Shown one piece after another: positions 19,082 through 27,291 of a stretch of 64,000 bases of DNA (the first letter of the stretch is position 1; each line of letters opens with the position of its first letter). The notes under the pieces are model-generated. The model made no database searches. It saw only the letters and a list, made by a program, of their open reading frames with translations, and was not told where the DNA came from. Origin of the DNA: Saccharibacillus sacchari DSM 19268 (GTDB taxonomy: Bacteria; Bacillota; Bacilli; Paenibacillales; Paenibacillaceae). The position numbers and the translations under genes were made by a program. The stretch covers positions 3,195,774 through 3,259,773 of the forward strand of contig NZ_KK073875.1 of NCBI RefSeq assembly GCF_000585395.1. Direction: 5' to 3'.

Positions 19082-20131
19082 ATGAACGAACAAACACGGA
19101 CAATCGAAGAGCTGCTGCGCGAAATGCACGCCAAAGGCGCGTCCGACCTGCATATTGCGGTCGGTGCTCCGCCAAGCGTACGAATTCACGGCTCGCTGAT
19201 GCCGCTAAGCGCGGCAACGGTCAGCCCGGCCGAAGCCGAGAGCATGGCGGATGCGCTGCTCGGCGAAGAACGGTCGCGCAGGTTCCGCACGGAAGGCGAA
19301 TTGGACTTCGCTTACGCGCTTCCGGGCGCCGATCGGTTCCGGATCAACGTATATCGCCAAAAAGGATATGCGGCGATTTCGGCCCGTTCCATTCCCGAGC
19401 GCATCCCTACGATGGATAAGCTCGGATTGCCGGATTCGCTGGCCGCGCTCGCCCATCGGCCGCAGGGACTGATCCTGGTCACCGGTCCGACCGGGAGCGG
19501 CAAATCTTCCACGTTGGCCGCGATGATTCAAGATATCAACAGCAAGACGAGCAAACATATCGTCACGCTGGAAGATCCGATCGAGTTCATGCACGAGCAT
19601 CGCAAGTCGCTTGTTCATCAACGGGAAGTCGGATTGGATACGGCGAGCTTCGCAGACGGCCTGAGAGCCGCGCTGCGGCAGGACCCGGACGTCATTCTTG
19701 TTGGGGAAATGCGGGATCTGGAGACGATCTCGGCGGCGATTACCGCGGCGGAGACGGGCCACTTGGTCTTAGCGACGCTGCATACGACGGACGCCCCCAA
19801 AACGATCGACCGTATCATCGATGCGTTTCCCGGCCATCAACAGCCGCAGGTACGCACGCAGCTGGCATCGGTACTGACCGCGGTCATCTCGCAGCGCCTG
19901 CTGCCGAACCGGGGCGGTCAAGGACGAACCTGCGCGACCGAAGTGCTGATTAACACGCCAGCCGTCGCGAACCTGATTCGTTCGGAAAAGATTCATCAGA
20001 TCCGCAGCGTGATGCAGACAGGCAAGGCTCACGGCATGCACACGCTGGAGATGAATATTCGCGAGCACTTGCAGCGCGGACAAGTTGATCCGGCGGCAGC
20101 CAAAGAGTACATGACGGAGGTGACCGCCTGA
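19082..20131 (+). CDS. pilT: Type IV pilus retraction ATPase PilT
   Basis: Powers pilus disassembly and twitching. The protein is 349 residues, typical length. Walker A GPTGSGKSSTLA is near residue 135, with the Asp box in TLEDPIEF, the His box in GHLVLATLHT, and the C-terminal TPAVANLIRSEK segment corresponding to the AIRNLIRE motif needed for retraction. It is shorter than PilB and has no zinc motif, which separates the two ATPases. A GGCGAGGAG site precedes the ATG. The stop overlaps the pilC start by one base (TGATG), so the two are translationally coupled. Confidence 0.93.
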   Translation: MNEQTRTIEELLREMHAKGASDLHIAVGAPPSVRIHGSLMPLSAATVSPAEAESMADALLGEERSRRFRTEGELDFAYALPGADRFRINVYRQKGYAAISARSIPERIPTMDKLGLPDSLAALAHRPQGLILVTGPTGSGKSSTLAAMIQDINSKTSKHIVTLEDPIEFMHEHRKSLVHQREVGLDTASFADGLRAALRQDPDVILVGEMRDLETISAAITAAETGHLVLATLHTTDAPKTIDRIIDAFPGHQQPQVRTQLASVLTAVISQRLLPNRGGQGRTCATEVLINTPAVANLIRSEKIHQIRSVMQTGKAHGMHTLEMNIREHLQRGQVDPAAAKEYMTEVTA

Positions 20132-21339
20132 TGGCGCAGTTCGAATATCAGGTGCGAACCGGCAGCGGCAAACGGCTTAAAGGCAAAATGAACGCGAGCG
20201 ATAAAGCCGCCGCTATGGAAGAACTCCGCAAACGCGGATTGAAAGTTTTCTCGCTTGTTGAGAAAAACAACACTGTATTGGCGAAAGAAATTTATATCGG
20301 CAATCCGGTTAAATCGATACATTTCATTATCTACTGCCGGCAATTCGCCACGTTGATTCGCGCAGGGATTACGATTGTGGATGCGACGACGATTTTGGCA
20401 GGACAGACGGAGAGCAAAGCGCTGAAAGGCGCATTGATCCAAGTCGCTTCAAGCCTGCTCAAAGGGATTCCGTTCTCGCAAGCCGTGCAGGAACATAAGC
20501 GGATCTTTCCTTCGTTGTTCGTAAGCATGGTGCGCGCGGGGGAAGAGACGGGGGATTTGGAAGGCACGCTGGATCGACTGGCCGTTTTCTTCGAAAAGCA
20601 GCACTCGACTCGCGAAAAAGTGAAATCGGCGCTGACCTATCCGGCGACGGTAGCGGTACTGGCAATCGTGTCCACGGTGTACCTGCTCTGGGCGATCGTG
20701 CCGCAGTTTATCACGATGTTCGATTCGTTCGACGCGGAACTGCCGGCGATTACGGTAGCGGTATTGGCTTTGAGCAACAGCATTCAGCATCGTTGGTATT
20801 TCTGGGGCTTGGCGATTTTGATGCTAATTGCGGCCTTTTTTATCGCCAAGCGCACGGAACGGGGATCGTATTGGATCGACTACATGAAGTTGAAAGTCCC
20901 GGTCTTCGGCAAATTGAACCAAAAAAGTTCAATCGCGCAGTTTACGCGTACCTTTTCTTCATTATATGCGAGTGCCGTTCCCGTGCTTCAGTCGCTGACG
21001 ATCGTCGAAGATGTGGCAGGGAACAAAGTAATCGGTAATGTGATCCGTAGCGCTGGAGACTCTCTGCGGCAAGGTCGGTCGTTATCGGCTCCTTTGGAAA
21101 AGTCATGGGTTTTCCCGCCGCTTGTCACCCAGATGATCGCAATCGGCGAAGAAACCGGGGCGTTGGGCGACATGCTCGGCAAAGTCGCAGATTTTTACGA
21201 GATGGACGTGGATAACACGGTCGACCGTTTGAAGTCTTTGCTGGAACCGTTGTTAATTGTATTTTTGGCAGCAGTCGTCGGAACGATTATGGCGGCAATT
21301 ATGCTTCCGATGTTTACGTTGTACAGCAGCATTTCTTAA
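20131..21339 (+). CDS. pilC: Type IV pilus inner-membrane platform protein PilC
   Basis: The polytopic platform on which PilB and PilT act, 402 residues, normal for the GspF/PilC family. Two copies of the T2SSF domain are visible. Each has a cytoplasmic helical part (FCRQFATLIRAGI-type at about 70–190 and FTRTFSSLYASAVP at about 275–395) and transmembrane helices near 170–190, 225–245 and the C-terminus (LLIVFLAAVVGTIMAAIMLPMF). The signature GEETGDLEGTL and its repeat GEETGALGDML are both present. It begins on the last base of pilT. Confidence 0.93.
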   Translation: MAQFEYQVRTGSGKRLKGKMNASDKAAAMEELRKRGLKVFSLVEKNNTVLAKEIYIGNPVKSIHFIIYCRQFATLIRAGITIVDATTILAGQTESKALKGALIQVASSLLKGIPFSQAVQEHKRIFPSLFVSMVRAGEETGDLEGTLDRLAVFFEKQHSTREKVKSALTYPATVAVLAIVSTVYLLWAIVPQFITMFDSFDAELPAITVAVLALSNSIQHRWYFWGLAILMLIAAFFIAKRTERGSYWIDYMKLKVPVFGKLNQKSSIAQFTRTFSSLYASAVPVLQSLTIVEDVAGNKVIGNVIRSAGDSLRQGRSLSAPLEKSWVFPPLVTQMIAIGEETGALGDMLGKVADFYEMDVDNTVDRLKSLLEPLLIVFLAAVVGTIMAAIMLPMFTLYSSIS

Positions 21340-21473
21340 AAAAGCGCGCGGCTCCATATGAAGTGTCGGACCTCAAGGCCGGATATGTAGGGCGCCGCGA
21401 TCTGATCCTGATTTAGGATCATTGGCAATACCGGAGAACCTCCGGAAAATTAACTCACGGGAGTGAAGACTAG
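21340..21473 (+). promoter_or_regulatory. Structured 5' leader of the major prepilin gene
   Basis: In 134 bases there are two tight hairpins: GATCCT/AGGATC near 21403–21420 and CCGGAG/CTCCGG near 21439–21453, the latter just before the ribosome site GGGAGTGA. The stretch does not match the c-di-GMP-I or c-di-GMP-II riboswitch patterns I know. It may be a terminator-free leader that stabilises or tunes an abundant pilin mRNA (inference). Confidence 0.35.
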
Positions 21474-21962
21474 ATGAATCAAGCAGTAGAAGCGGTTGTT
21501 AACGAAGTAGAAGTGAAAGAATCCGGCAAGTCGACATTCATGCAGCGCGTATGGACAAAAATGGGCAAAGAAGAAAAAGGTTTTACTCTGATCGAACTCT
21601 TGGCTGTCCTTGTCATCATCGCAATCATTGCTGTTATCGCAATTCCGTTAATTGGCGGAATCATCAATAACTCGAAAGAAGATTCTGATGTAGCATCTGC
21701 TCGTCAGGTTTATGATGCTTCACGTCTCTACGTCATTGGTGAGCTTGGTGGTCAGTTCGAGAAGGTTGGTGGCTTAACAATTACTCTTGCAGAACTGCAA
21801 GCAAAAAAATATGTAGATAGCCCGCTTTTGCTTCCAAGTACTAAAGCAGCAGCTTCAGGAGGAAGTGTAGTTTATGGTGAAGACGGAACACTGAGTGAAG
21901 TTACTTTGGGTGCAGAAACATACACTGATGATGAGGTTTTGGCAGGTAAGAAAGCAGATTAA
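21474..21962 (+). CDS. Major type IV prepilin, PilA-like
   Basis: A 162-residue prepilin, likely the main pilus subunit. It has an unusually long leader of about 36 residues before the cleavage motif KEEKG/FTLIELLAVLVIIAIIAVIAIP. The mature N-terminal helix is a classic pilin helix with Glu5, followed by NNSKEDSDVASARQVYDASRLYV and a small beta domain of about 120 mature residues. There are no Cys for a disulphide loop. Codons are more AT-ending than in neighbouring genes (many GCA, GTT, CTT), as often seen in very highly expressed genes or after transfer. It follows pilC directly and has its own terminator. Confidence 0.85.
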   Translation: MNQAVEAVVNEVEVKESGKSTFMQRVWTKMGKEEKGFTLIELLAVLVIIAIIAVIAIPLIGGIINNSKEDSDVASARQVYDASRLYVIGELGGQFEKVGGLTITLAELQAKKYVDSPLLLPSTKAAASGGSVVYGEDGTLSEVTLGAETYTDDEVLAGKKAD

Positions 21963-21990
21963 TTTATAAATATTTTAAAATGATTGATTT

Positions 21991-22028
21991 AAAACCGGAA
22001 AAACCACAGTTTTTCCGGTTTATTTTTC
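21991..22028 (+). terminator. Intrinsic terminator after the major prepilin gene
   Basis: AAACCGGAAAAA (21992–22003) pairs with TTTTTCCGGTTT (22010–22021), and a T-rich tail follows. It should set the pilin message apart from pilD downstream. Confidence 0.8.
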
Positions 22029-22146
22029 ATCCCGAATCCAAATGGAAGCATTTCACTAGAGATTTACGGGAAAGCGGAGTGGTTTTCTTTACCCTTCGGT
22101 GTTCTCATTTGCCTAATCTCATCAGGAAATTGGAGGGCAACAGCGA

Positions 22147-22221
22147 TTGGAACAACCTTTTAGACTGGAGCGCCTCGTTCCAAAGTCAAATTCTCCCGCT
22201 CCAATCCTTCACACTTTATGA
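22147..22221 (+). CDS. Possible 24-residue leader ORF coupled to pilD
   Basis: A TTG at 22147 follows GGAGGG (22132–22137) by nine bases and opens a 24-codon frame. Its TGA overlaps the pilD ATG as ATGA (22218–22221). The peptide has no known likeness. The pilD ATG has no ribosome site of its own, so this short frame could carry ribosomes to it. The frame is open only from 22117. It is real as a pattern and unproven as a gene. Confidence 0.3.
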   Translation: MEQPFRLERLVPKSNSPAPILHTL

Positions 22222-22973
22222 CTATATTCATCGCCATCTATATCACCGTCATTGGCCTGCTATTCGGTTCTTTTTTCAATGTGGTCGGACTCAGGGTTCC
22301 TGTCGGCGAATCGGTCGTTCATCCGCCTTCGCGCTGCGGAAGCTGCGGCACGCGCCTGGGGGCCAAAGATATGATTCCCGTACTTAGTTATATGTTTTCG
22401 CGTGGAACATGCCGGCATTGCGGCGTCGGATTTTCGCCGGTCTATCCGCTGTTCGAAGCGGTAACCGGGCTCCTTTTCCTATGGATGTATCTCCGCTTCG
22501 GCCTGACGGGAGCGGCTGTGCTCGGCATCGTGCTGGCCAGCTTATGCGTCATCGTCACGGTCGCGGATTTGAAATATATGCGTATCCCCAATAAAGTTCT
22601 GTTGTTTTTCGCTCCGATCCTGATCGCGCTTCGCTTTGCGTTCATGGATGCGGCATGGTGGCATTACGTGCTCGGAGGCATTTTCGGCGGGGGCCTGATT
22701 TTATTGGTCGTATTGCTCAGCAAAGGCGGCATGGGAATGGGGGACGTCAAGCTTTTCGCGTTGTGCGGACTGATATTGGGAATAGGACCCGCAATACTCG
22801 CTTTTATGCTGGCCTGCGCGTTCGGCACGGTGGTCGGCGTCATGCTGATCGTTTTTAAAATCGTGCAGCGCAAACAGCCCGTGCCTTTCGGACCGTGGCT
22901 CGCACTCGGAACGTTGATCGCTTATCTATACGGAACGCAGATTATCGGCGGATATTTATCGCTGATCGGTTAG
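22218..22973 (+). CDS. pilD: Prepilin peptidase / N-methyltransferase PilD
   Basis: An integral membrane aspartic protease that removes prepilin leaders. The protein is 251 residues with about seven to eight hydrophobic helices. Two CxxC pairs (RCGSCG and TCRHCG) in the first cytoplasmic loop form the zinc site of bifunctional enzymes. The catalytic aspartates are in VADLKYMRIPN and GMGMGDVKL (GxGD). ATG 22218 gives MTIFIAIYITVIGLLFGSFFN, the usual GSFxN start. No good ribosome site precedes it; see the short upstream frame ending in ATGA. It serves all the prepilins in this locus. Confidence 0.92.
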   Translation: MTIFIAIYITVIGLLFGSFFNVVGLRVPVGESVVHPPSRCGSCGTRLGAKDMIPVLSYMFSRGTCRHCGVGFSPVYPLFEAVTGLLFLWMYLRFGLTGAAVLGIVLASLCVIVTVADLKYMRIPNKVLLFFAPILIALRFAFMDAAWWHYVLGGIFGGGLILLVVLLSKGGMGMGDVKLFALCGLILGIGPAILAFMLACAFGTVVGVMLIVFKIVQRKQPVPFGPWLALGTLIAYLYGTQIIGGYLSLIG

Positions 22974-22988
22974 GAGGACATACCAGGC

Positions 22989-24647
22989 ATGCTGGGAATC
23001 GGAAACAAAAAAGCGGGACTCGCGATCGAACAGAACGGTGTCCGCTTCATTCAATTGAAAAACAACAAAACCTGGGAAATCGAAAAGCAAAGCTTTTTGC
23101 CGCTCGAATCCGGAACCATCATCGAAAACCAGATTGCCGACGAAGAGAAGCTCCGTCTTCAGATTCGGCAATGGGTCGAGCAGGAAGGGTTAAAAGGAAG
23201 CCGCGTTTCCTTATCGGTACCTCCTTCGCAGGTCATTATTCGAAAAATGAATATTTCGGCCGTCAATCCCAAGCAGGTGGAGCAGTTGGTCGCGCTTGAG
23301 GTCGAAACGGGACTTCATCTGCCTTTCGAAGAACCCGTATACGATTTTATTCCGATCGGCCGGGAAAAGCAGCTTCAGGAAAACGGCGTGGAAGAAGAAG
23401 TGACTCGGGTGCTCGTATTTGCCGCGCCCCGTCGATTGATCAACGAGTATATCGAAATCCTGAACGAAGTCGGCATCAAAACGGATAGCGTGGAAGTATC
23501 GGCGACCGCATTGGCCCGAATGACTCAAATTTCGCACGGCCGGTCTTTTGCCGACACGATGCTCGTTCATTTGGAGCATTCGCAAATGGACGTATATATG
23601 TTCCGCGAAGGGCATCCGGTATTTTTGCGTACGGTCAATCTGCTCGATATCACCGAAGAAGCGCCTATGTTCCAATCGGAATCCTACTTGGCGCAAAAAT
23701 CGGCATTAGCGGACGATCACTTGTCCTACGAGCAAATCGTGGAAATCACCGCTGAAATTTCGCGCATGCTTAACTTCTACCAATACAGCTTACATGACGG
23801 CGCGGCTCGGATCACGGAGCTTATCGTGACCGGTCCCGCGTCGATCCGGCGCCAACTGGTCGGCGAGCTGAGCCAAGCGTTGTCGGAGATCGAAATCGAG
23901 GAACTTCAGCTGGAAGCGACGCCCGGCAAAGCGGAAGACGACTCGCTGAACCTGTACCGGGTAGCCGTCGGCGCCGCACTGCGGGACGAAAAAAACAGTT
24001 TGATTGATCTGCTTCCACGCACCGACCGCGAGGCGAGAGTTCTTCCTTATGCGCTCGGAGCACTGCTGTTGATCTGGTTATTGTCTCTTGGAGGCCTGAC
24101 AGCGTTCTACGTGATGCAAAACAATCAATTGGAAAGTCAAAAGACTCAGATCTCCGGGCTTCAAGCGGACAGCGACGTTAAGCAGCTCGAACTGGCTTCG
24201 CTTCAAAGCAGCGGAGGATCGCCTGCGGCCTTAATCGCCCAGCTTAAAGCGCTGCGCATGGATGCAGTATCCGTATTGGAGCAACTGGATGCCGCATTGC
24301 CGGAACGCGCCGTGATCCGCGATATTTCCTATTCGCAAAACAGCACGATTGACCTGACGGCGGACGTGGGCAAGATTGACGATGCTTCCACATATCTGGC
24401 CGAGCTAAAAAGTCTTACTTTCGTCACGGATGCGCAGATTTCCAGCTTGGTCGAAGAACGAGACACGGGCGGGGTAAGCGGCTTGTACGCGGTGGTCTAT
24501 ACCGTCGCGATGCAAGGCGCGCCGACCGACGCAGCGGGAGCGGCCGAACAATCGGTGCAATCCATCGGTGAAACGATCGCCCCCGGTGCCGCGTCCGACG
24601 ATCTTACGAAACAGGAGGAGAGCGTCAATGATGGAACGAATCCATAA
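22989..24647 (+). CDS. pilM: PilM–PilN fusion, pilus alignment complex
   Basis: A 552-residue protein that joins two parts usually encoded separately. Residues 1 to about 335 are an actin-like PilM domain (LGIGNKKAGLAIEQNGVRFIQLK at the start, LSVPPSQVIIRKMNI, and the FEEPVYDF segment). Residues about 345–530 match PilN: a single transmembrane helix (ALGALLLIWLLSLGGLTAFYV), a coiled segment and a ferredoxin-like end. In separate-gene systems the short PilN N-terminus docks into PilM, and here the link is covalent. TAGGAGGA precedes the ATG. It overlaps pilO by 20 bases. Confidence 0.85.
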   Translation: MLGIGNKKAGLAIEQNGVRFIQLKNNKTWEIEKQSFLPLESGTIIENQIADEEKLRLQIRQWVEQEGLKGSRVSLSVPPSQVIIRKMNISAVNPKQVEQLVALEVETGLHLPFEEPVYDFIPIGREKQLQENGVEEEVTRVLVFAAPRRLINEYIEILNEVGIKTDSVEVSATALARMTQISHGRSFADTMLVHLEHSQMDVYMFREGHPVFLRTVNLLDITEEAPMFQSESYLAQKSALADDHLSYEQIVEITAEISRMLNFYQYSLHDGAARITELIVTGPASIRRQLVGELSQALSEIEIEELQLEATPGKAEDDSLNLYRVAVGAALRDEKNSLIDLLPRTDREARVLPYALGALLLIWLLSLGGLTAFYVMQNNQLESQKTQISGLQADSDVKQLELASLQSSGGSPAALIAQLKALRMDAVSVLEQLDAALPERAVIRDISYSQNSTIDLTADVGKIDDASTYLAELKSLTFVTDAQISSLVEERDTGGVSGLYAVVYTVAMQGAPTDAAGAAEQSVQSIGETIAPGAASDDLTKQEESVNDGTNP

Positions 24648-25242
24648 TAACCGTCAGGCGCTCATGCTGGGTGTCGCGGTATTGTTCTTGCTTTTACTGG
24701 TGCCGTACATGCTAATGTTGAGGCCTCAAAGCGAAGAAATTTCTGTAAATGACGGGGAAATCGTACGTTTGCAGCAGGAGAACGATCTTTTTCAACGGAA
24801 AATAGACGAACTTACTGCTGAAGGAGCGGATGATTTGAGCGACGAAGAGATCGCGCAAGTCCTTCCGACGGTCTCGAATCAGGAACAGATCGTCAACGAT
24901 TTATACAAAGTCGGCGTGGCGACCAGCGTTCGGCTGTCCGATGCCACGTTTTCGAACGAGAACACGGCGGCAAGCCAAACCGATGCCGGCTCGCAAGCTT
25001 CGGTTTCGGGTCAGGTCCGTTCCGTGTATGTGACGGTCAATATTCAAGGCAGTTATGACGGGATCAAAAATTGGATGAGCGAGATCCAGAACCTGCCCCG
25101 TTTGACTGCGGTCGAGCAATTCAGAATAGATAAGCCTTACGTGTACCGGGGAACTTTGCTTTCCGCAACGGTTACGTTTACCGCGAGTTATCTGCCGCAA
25201 GCGGCGAGCCCGGCGGATCCGGCGGAAGTGCCGGCATCCTGA
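24628..25242 (+). CDS. pilO: Type IV pilus alignment protein PilO
   Basis: A 204-residue bitopic membrane protein: a short basic N-terminus, one transmembrane helix (about residues 11–31), a coiled coil (SVNDGEIVRLQQENDLFQRKIDEL) and a C-terminal domain with YVTVNIQGSYDGIKNWMSEIQNLPRL, the PilO family core. It partners PilN in linking PilM to the pilus machine. AGGAGGAG ends seven bases before ATG 24628, inside the pilM–N frame. An in-frame ATG at 24568 lies within pilM–N and lacks a site. No PilP or PilQ follows, as expected in a cell without an outer membrane. Confidence 0.88.
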   Translation: MMERIHNNRQALMLGVAVLFLLLLVPYMLMLRPQSEEISVNDGEIVRLQQENDLFQRKIDELTAEGADDLSDEEIAQVLPTVSNQEQIVNDLYKVGVATSVRLSDATFSNENTAASQTDAGSQASVSGQVRSVYVTVNIQGSYDGIKNWMSEIQNLPRLTAVEQFRIDKPYVYRGTLLSATVTFTASYLPQAASPADPAEVPAS

Positions 25243-25362
25243 CGAAGCGGCGTGACCTGCGAGGTAGACGCGCTTGATCGTAATCGGTTATACTGGATTT
25301 GCGTGTTTGAATGCCATGGATACGGAATGGTTTATAAAGATAGTGCCGGGGTAGCACCCCGT

Positions 25363-25402
25363 AAGCTTCGGAGCCGCTTGCTAGCGTGCCCGGAGCTTTT
25401 TT
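25363..25402 (+). terminator. Intrinsic terminator ending the pilus operon
   Basis: AAGCTTCGG (25363–25371) pairs with CCGGAGCTT, with one G–U pair, followed by a run of T. A small CGGGGT/ACCCCG hairpin lies just before it. The rest of 25243–25655 holds the ftsE promoter and no gene. Confidence 0.7.
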
Positions 25403-25476
25403 GCAAGAGGGAGGAATAAGAAAAACCTCCCCCCTGGCCCTACGCATTATGAGAAATCCGGGTCTCTACTCACGGA

Positions 25477-25495
25477 GTAACAAATTTGTTACAAT
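25477..25495 (+). promoter_or_regulatory. Extended −10 promoter overlapping a 16-bp palindrome, ftsE leader
   Basis: GTAACAAATTTGTTAC (25477–25492) is a perfect palindrome. It runs into TACAAT (25490–25495), which is preceded by TG at 25487–25488, making an extended −10 element. No good −35 box is seen. A protein bound to the palindrome would cover the −10, so repression is a reasonable guess. Confidence 0.45.
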
Positions 25496-25655
25496 GAATA
25501 CATAGAGAAGAGCTTAGGCGCTTAGGCCGATTGACGAATAAAGGCCGGGCATGAATATATAGACGCCGTGATCGGCAGGCGGTACTGGGGAACGACAGGC
25601 GTGCGGGGGACGCGAATACGCCTGGCTGCAAAATCAAAAACCGGGAAGTGATACT

Positions 25656-26342
25656 GTGATCGATATGCAGGATGTGTGGAAGACATATCCGAACGGAACT
25701 CATGCGCTCAAAGGAGTTACGGTCCAGATCGACCGTAGCGAGTTCGTATACGTCGTCGGCCCGTCGGGTGCGGGCAAGTCGACGTTCATGAAGCTGATGT
25801 ATCGGGAAGAAGTTCCGACGAAGGGGCAAATTTCCGTTAACGGATTTAACCTCGGCAAGCTTAAGCAGCGCAACATTCCGCTGCTTCGCCGCAATATCGG
25901 GGTGATTTTCCAAGATTATCGGCTGCTGCCTAAACTTACGGCTTACGAGAACGTGGCCTTCGCGATGGAAGTCATCGAAGCACCGAGAAAGATCATGAAG
26001 AAGCGTGTCATGGAAGTGCTCGACCTGGTGGGGCTGAAGAATAAAGCCAATCGCGAGCCCCAACATCTGTCGGGCGGCGAGCAGCAGCGGGTTGCCATCG
26101 CGCGGGCGATCGTGAACAACCCGTCGGTGATCGTGGCGGACGAGCCGACCGGCAACCTTGATCCGGAGACGTCCTGGGGCATCATGCAGCTGCTGGACGA
26201 AATCAATTTCCGCGGCACGACGATCGTCATGGCTACGCACAATAAAGAGATCGTGAACACGATGCGCAAGCGCGTGCTCGCAATCGAAGACGGAGAGGTC
26301 GTTCGCGACCAGCTGAGGGGAGAATACGGTTATGAATTTTAA
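25656..26342 (+). CDS. ftsE: Cell division ATP-binding protein FtsE
   Basis: The ABC ATPase half of FtsEX, 228 residues. Walker A GPSGAGKST is near residue 35, with the signature LSGGEQQRVAIARA, Walker B VIVADEPTGNLD and the switch His in MATHNKEIV. In Bacilli FtsEX does not transport but switches on a wall hydrolase at the membrane, and such a hydrolase (an M23 protein) follows here. The start is GTG 25656 after GGGAAGTGA. The ftsX frame begins 11 bases before its stop. Confidence 0.95.
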   Translation: MIDMQDVWKTYPNGTHALKGVTVQIDRSEFVYVVGPSGAGKSTFMKLMYREEVPTKGQISVNGFNLGKLKQRNIPLLRRNIGVIFQDYRLLPKLTAYENVAFAMEVIEAPRKIMKKRVMEVLDLVGLKNKANREPQHLSGGEQQRVAIARAIVNNPSVIVADEPTGNLDPETSWGIMQLLDEINFRGTTIVMATHNKEIVNTMRKRVLAIEDGEVVRDQLRGEYGYEF

Positions 26343-27240
26343 TACCCTTCTGCGGCATTTTCGCGAGGGCACGAAAAACGTATTCCGCAACGGCTGGATG
26401 TCGATCGCCTCGATGCTGTCCATCGTCGTGTCGCTTTCGCTGCTCGGCGTCGCCCTGCTGCTGGTTCTGAATCTGGATCGGGCGGCAGACGAGGTCGACA
26501 AGCAGATCGAGATCAGCGTATACCTGAATCTGGAGATCGATCAGGCAGGTCGCGATACGGTGGAACAAGAAATCCGCAGCATGCCGGAAGTTCAGGAAGT
26601 CAGCTTCGTGTCGAAAGAAGAAGGTCTTGAGACGATGCGCGAGACATTAGGCGACGCGATGGTTAAAGGATACGAGGAGACGGGGACGAATCCTCTGCCC
26701 GATATGTTCAAAGTACAAGTGATCGAAGCCACGACGGTGCCGTTCGTAGCCGATAAGATTTCGGCGCTGAACGGCGTTGATCCCGACGGGCCGATTTACG
26801 AAGTCGATTACGGAAAAGGAACTGCGGAACGGCTGTTTCAATGGACACAGACCGTTCGCGTAGTCGGCGTGGTGCTGGTGCTCGCACTTGGCGTCATGGC
26901 GATGTTCCTGATTGCCAATACGATTAAAATCACGATTATCGCCCGCCGCAGAGAGATTGCGATCATGAAGCTCGTGGGGGCTACGAACCGCTTTATCCGC
27001 TGGCCGTTCTTCATCGAAGGCGTGCTGATCGGCATGACGGGTTCCGCAATCACGCTGGGCATCCTGCTTTATGTTTACTTCAGAGTCGAATTGGCCGCAT
27101 CCGGTTGGACTTCGGCGCTGTTCACGCTCATTCCGCTAAGCGATGTTTGGCTCTGGTTCAGTATTTTGATCCTTGGACTCGGCTTCCTGATCGGAGCTTG
27201 GGGAAGCACCATTTCCATTCGCAAATTCTTGAAAGTCTAA
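26332..27240 (+). CDS. ftsX: Cell division membrane protein FtsX
   Basis: The membrane half of FtsEX, 302 residues. The N-terminal cytoplasmic stretch RHFREGTKNVFRNGWMS is the family hallmark. Four transmembrane helices are visible (about 22–45, 170–195, 220–245, 270–295). A large outer loop of ~120 residues (residues ~50–165) is the part that in other species touches the hydrolase. AGGGGAG lies before the ATG inside ftsE. Confidence 0.95.
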   Translation: MNFNTLLRHFREGTKNVFRNGWMSIASMLSIVVSLSLLGVALLLVLNLDRAADEVDKQIEISVYLNLEIDQAGRDTVEQEIRSMPEVQEVSFVSKEEGLETMRETLGDAMVKGYEETGTNPLPDMFKVQVIEATTVPFVADKISALNGVDPDGPIYEVDYGKGTAERLFQWTQTVRVVGVVLVLALGVMAMFLIANTIKITIIARRREIAIMKLVGATNRFIRWPFFIEGVLIGMTGSAITLGILLYVYFRVELAASGWTSALFTLIPLSDVWLWFSILILGLGFLIGAWGSTISIRKFLKV

Positions 27241-27291
27241 CGTCGAATAAAGGTCCGACAATAATCCGAAATAAAGGATGGGGAATCCGCT

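Noticed and set aside
21340..21473. c-di-GMP riboswitch in the pilin leader
   Set aside because: Attractive given the c-di-GMP context, but the leader lacks the conserved GEMM-I or class II core as I know them; only simple hairpins are seen.
21980..22387. Open frame of 135 codons after the major pilin gene
   Set aside because: It runs through the pilin terminator and out of frame across pilD; no ribosome site or known likeness.
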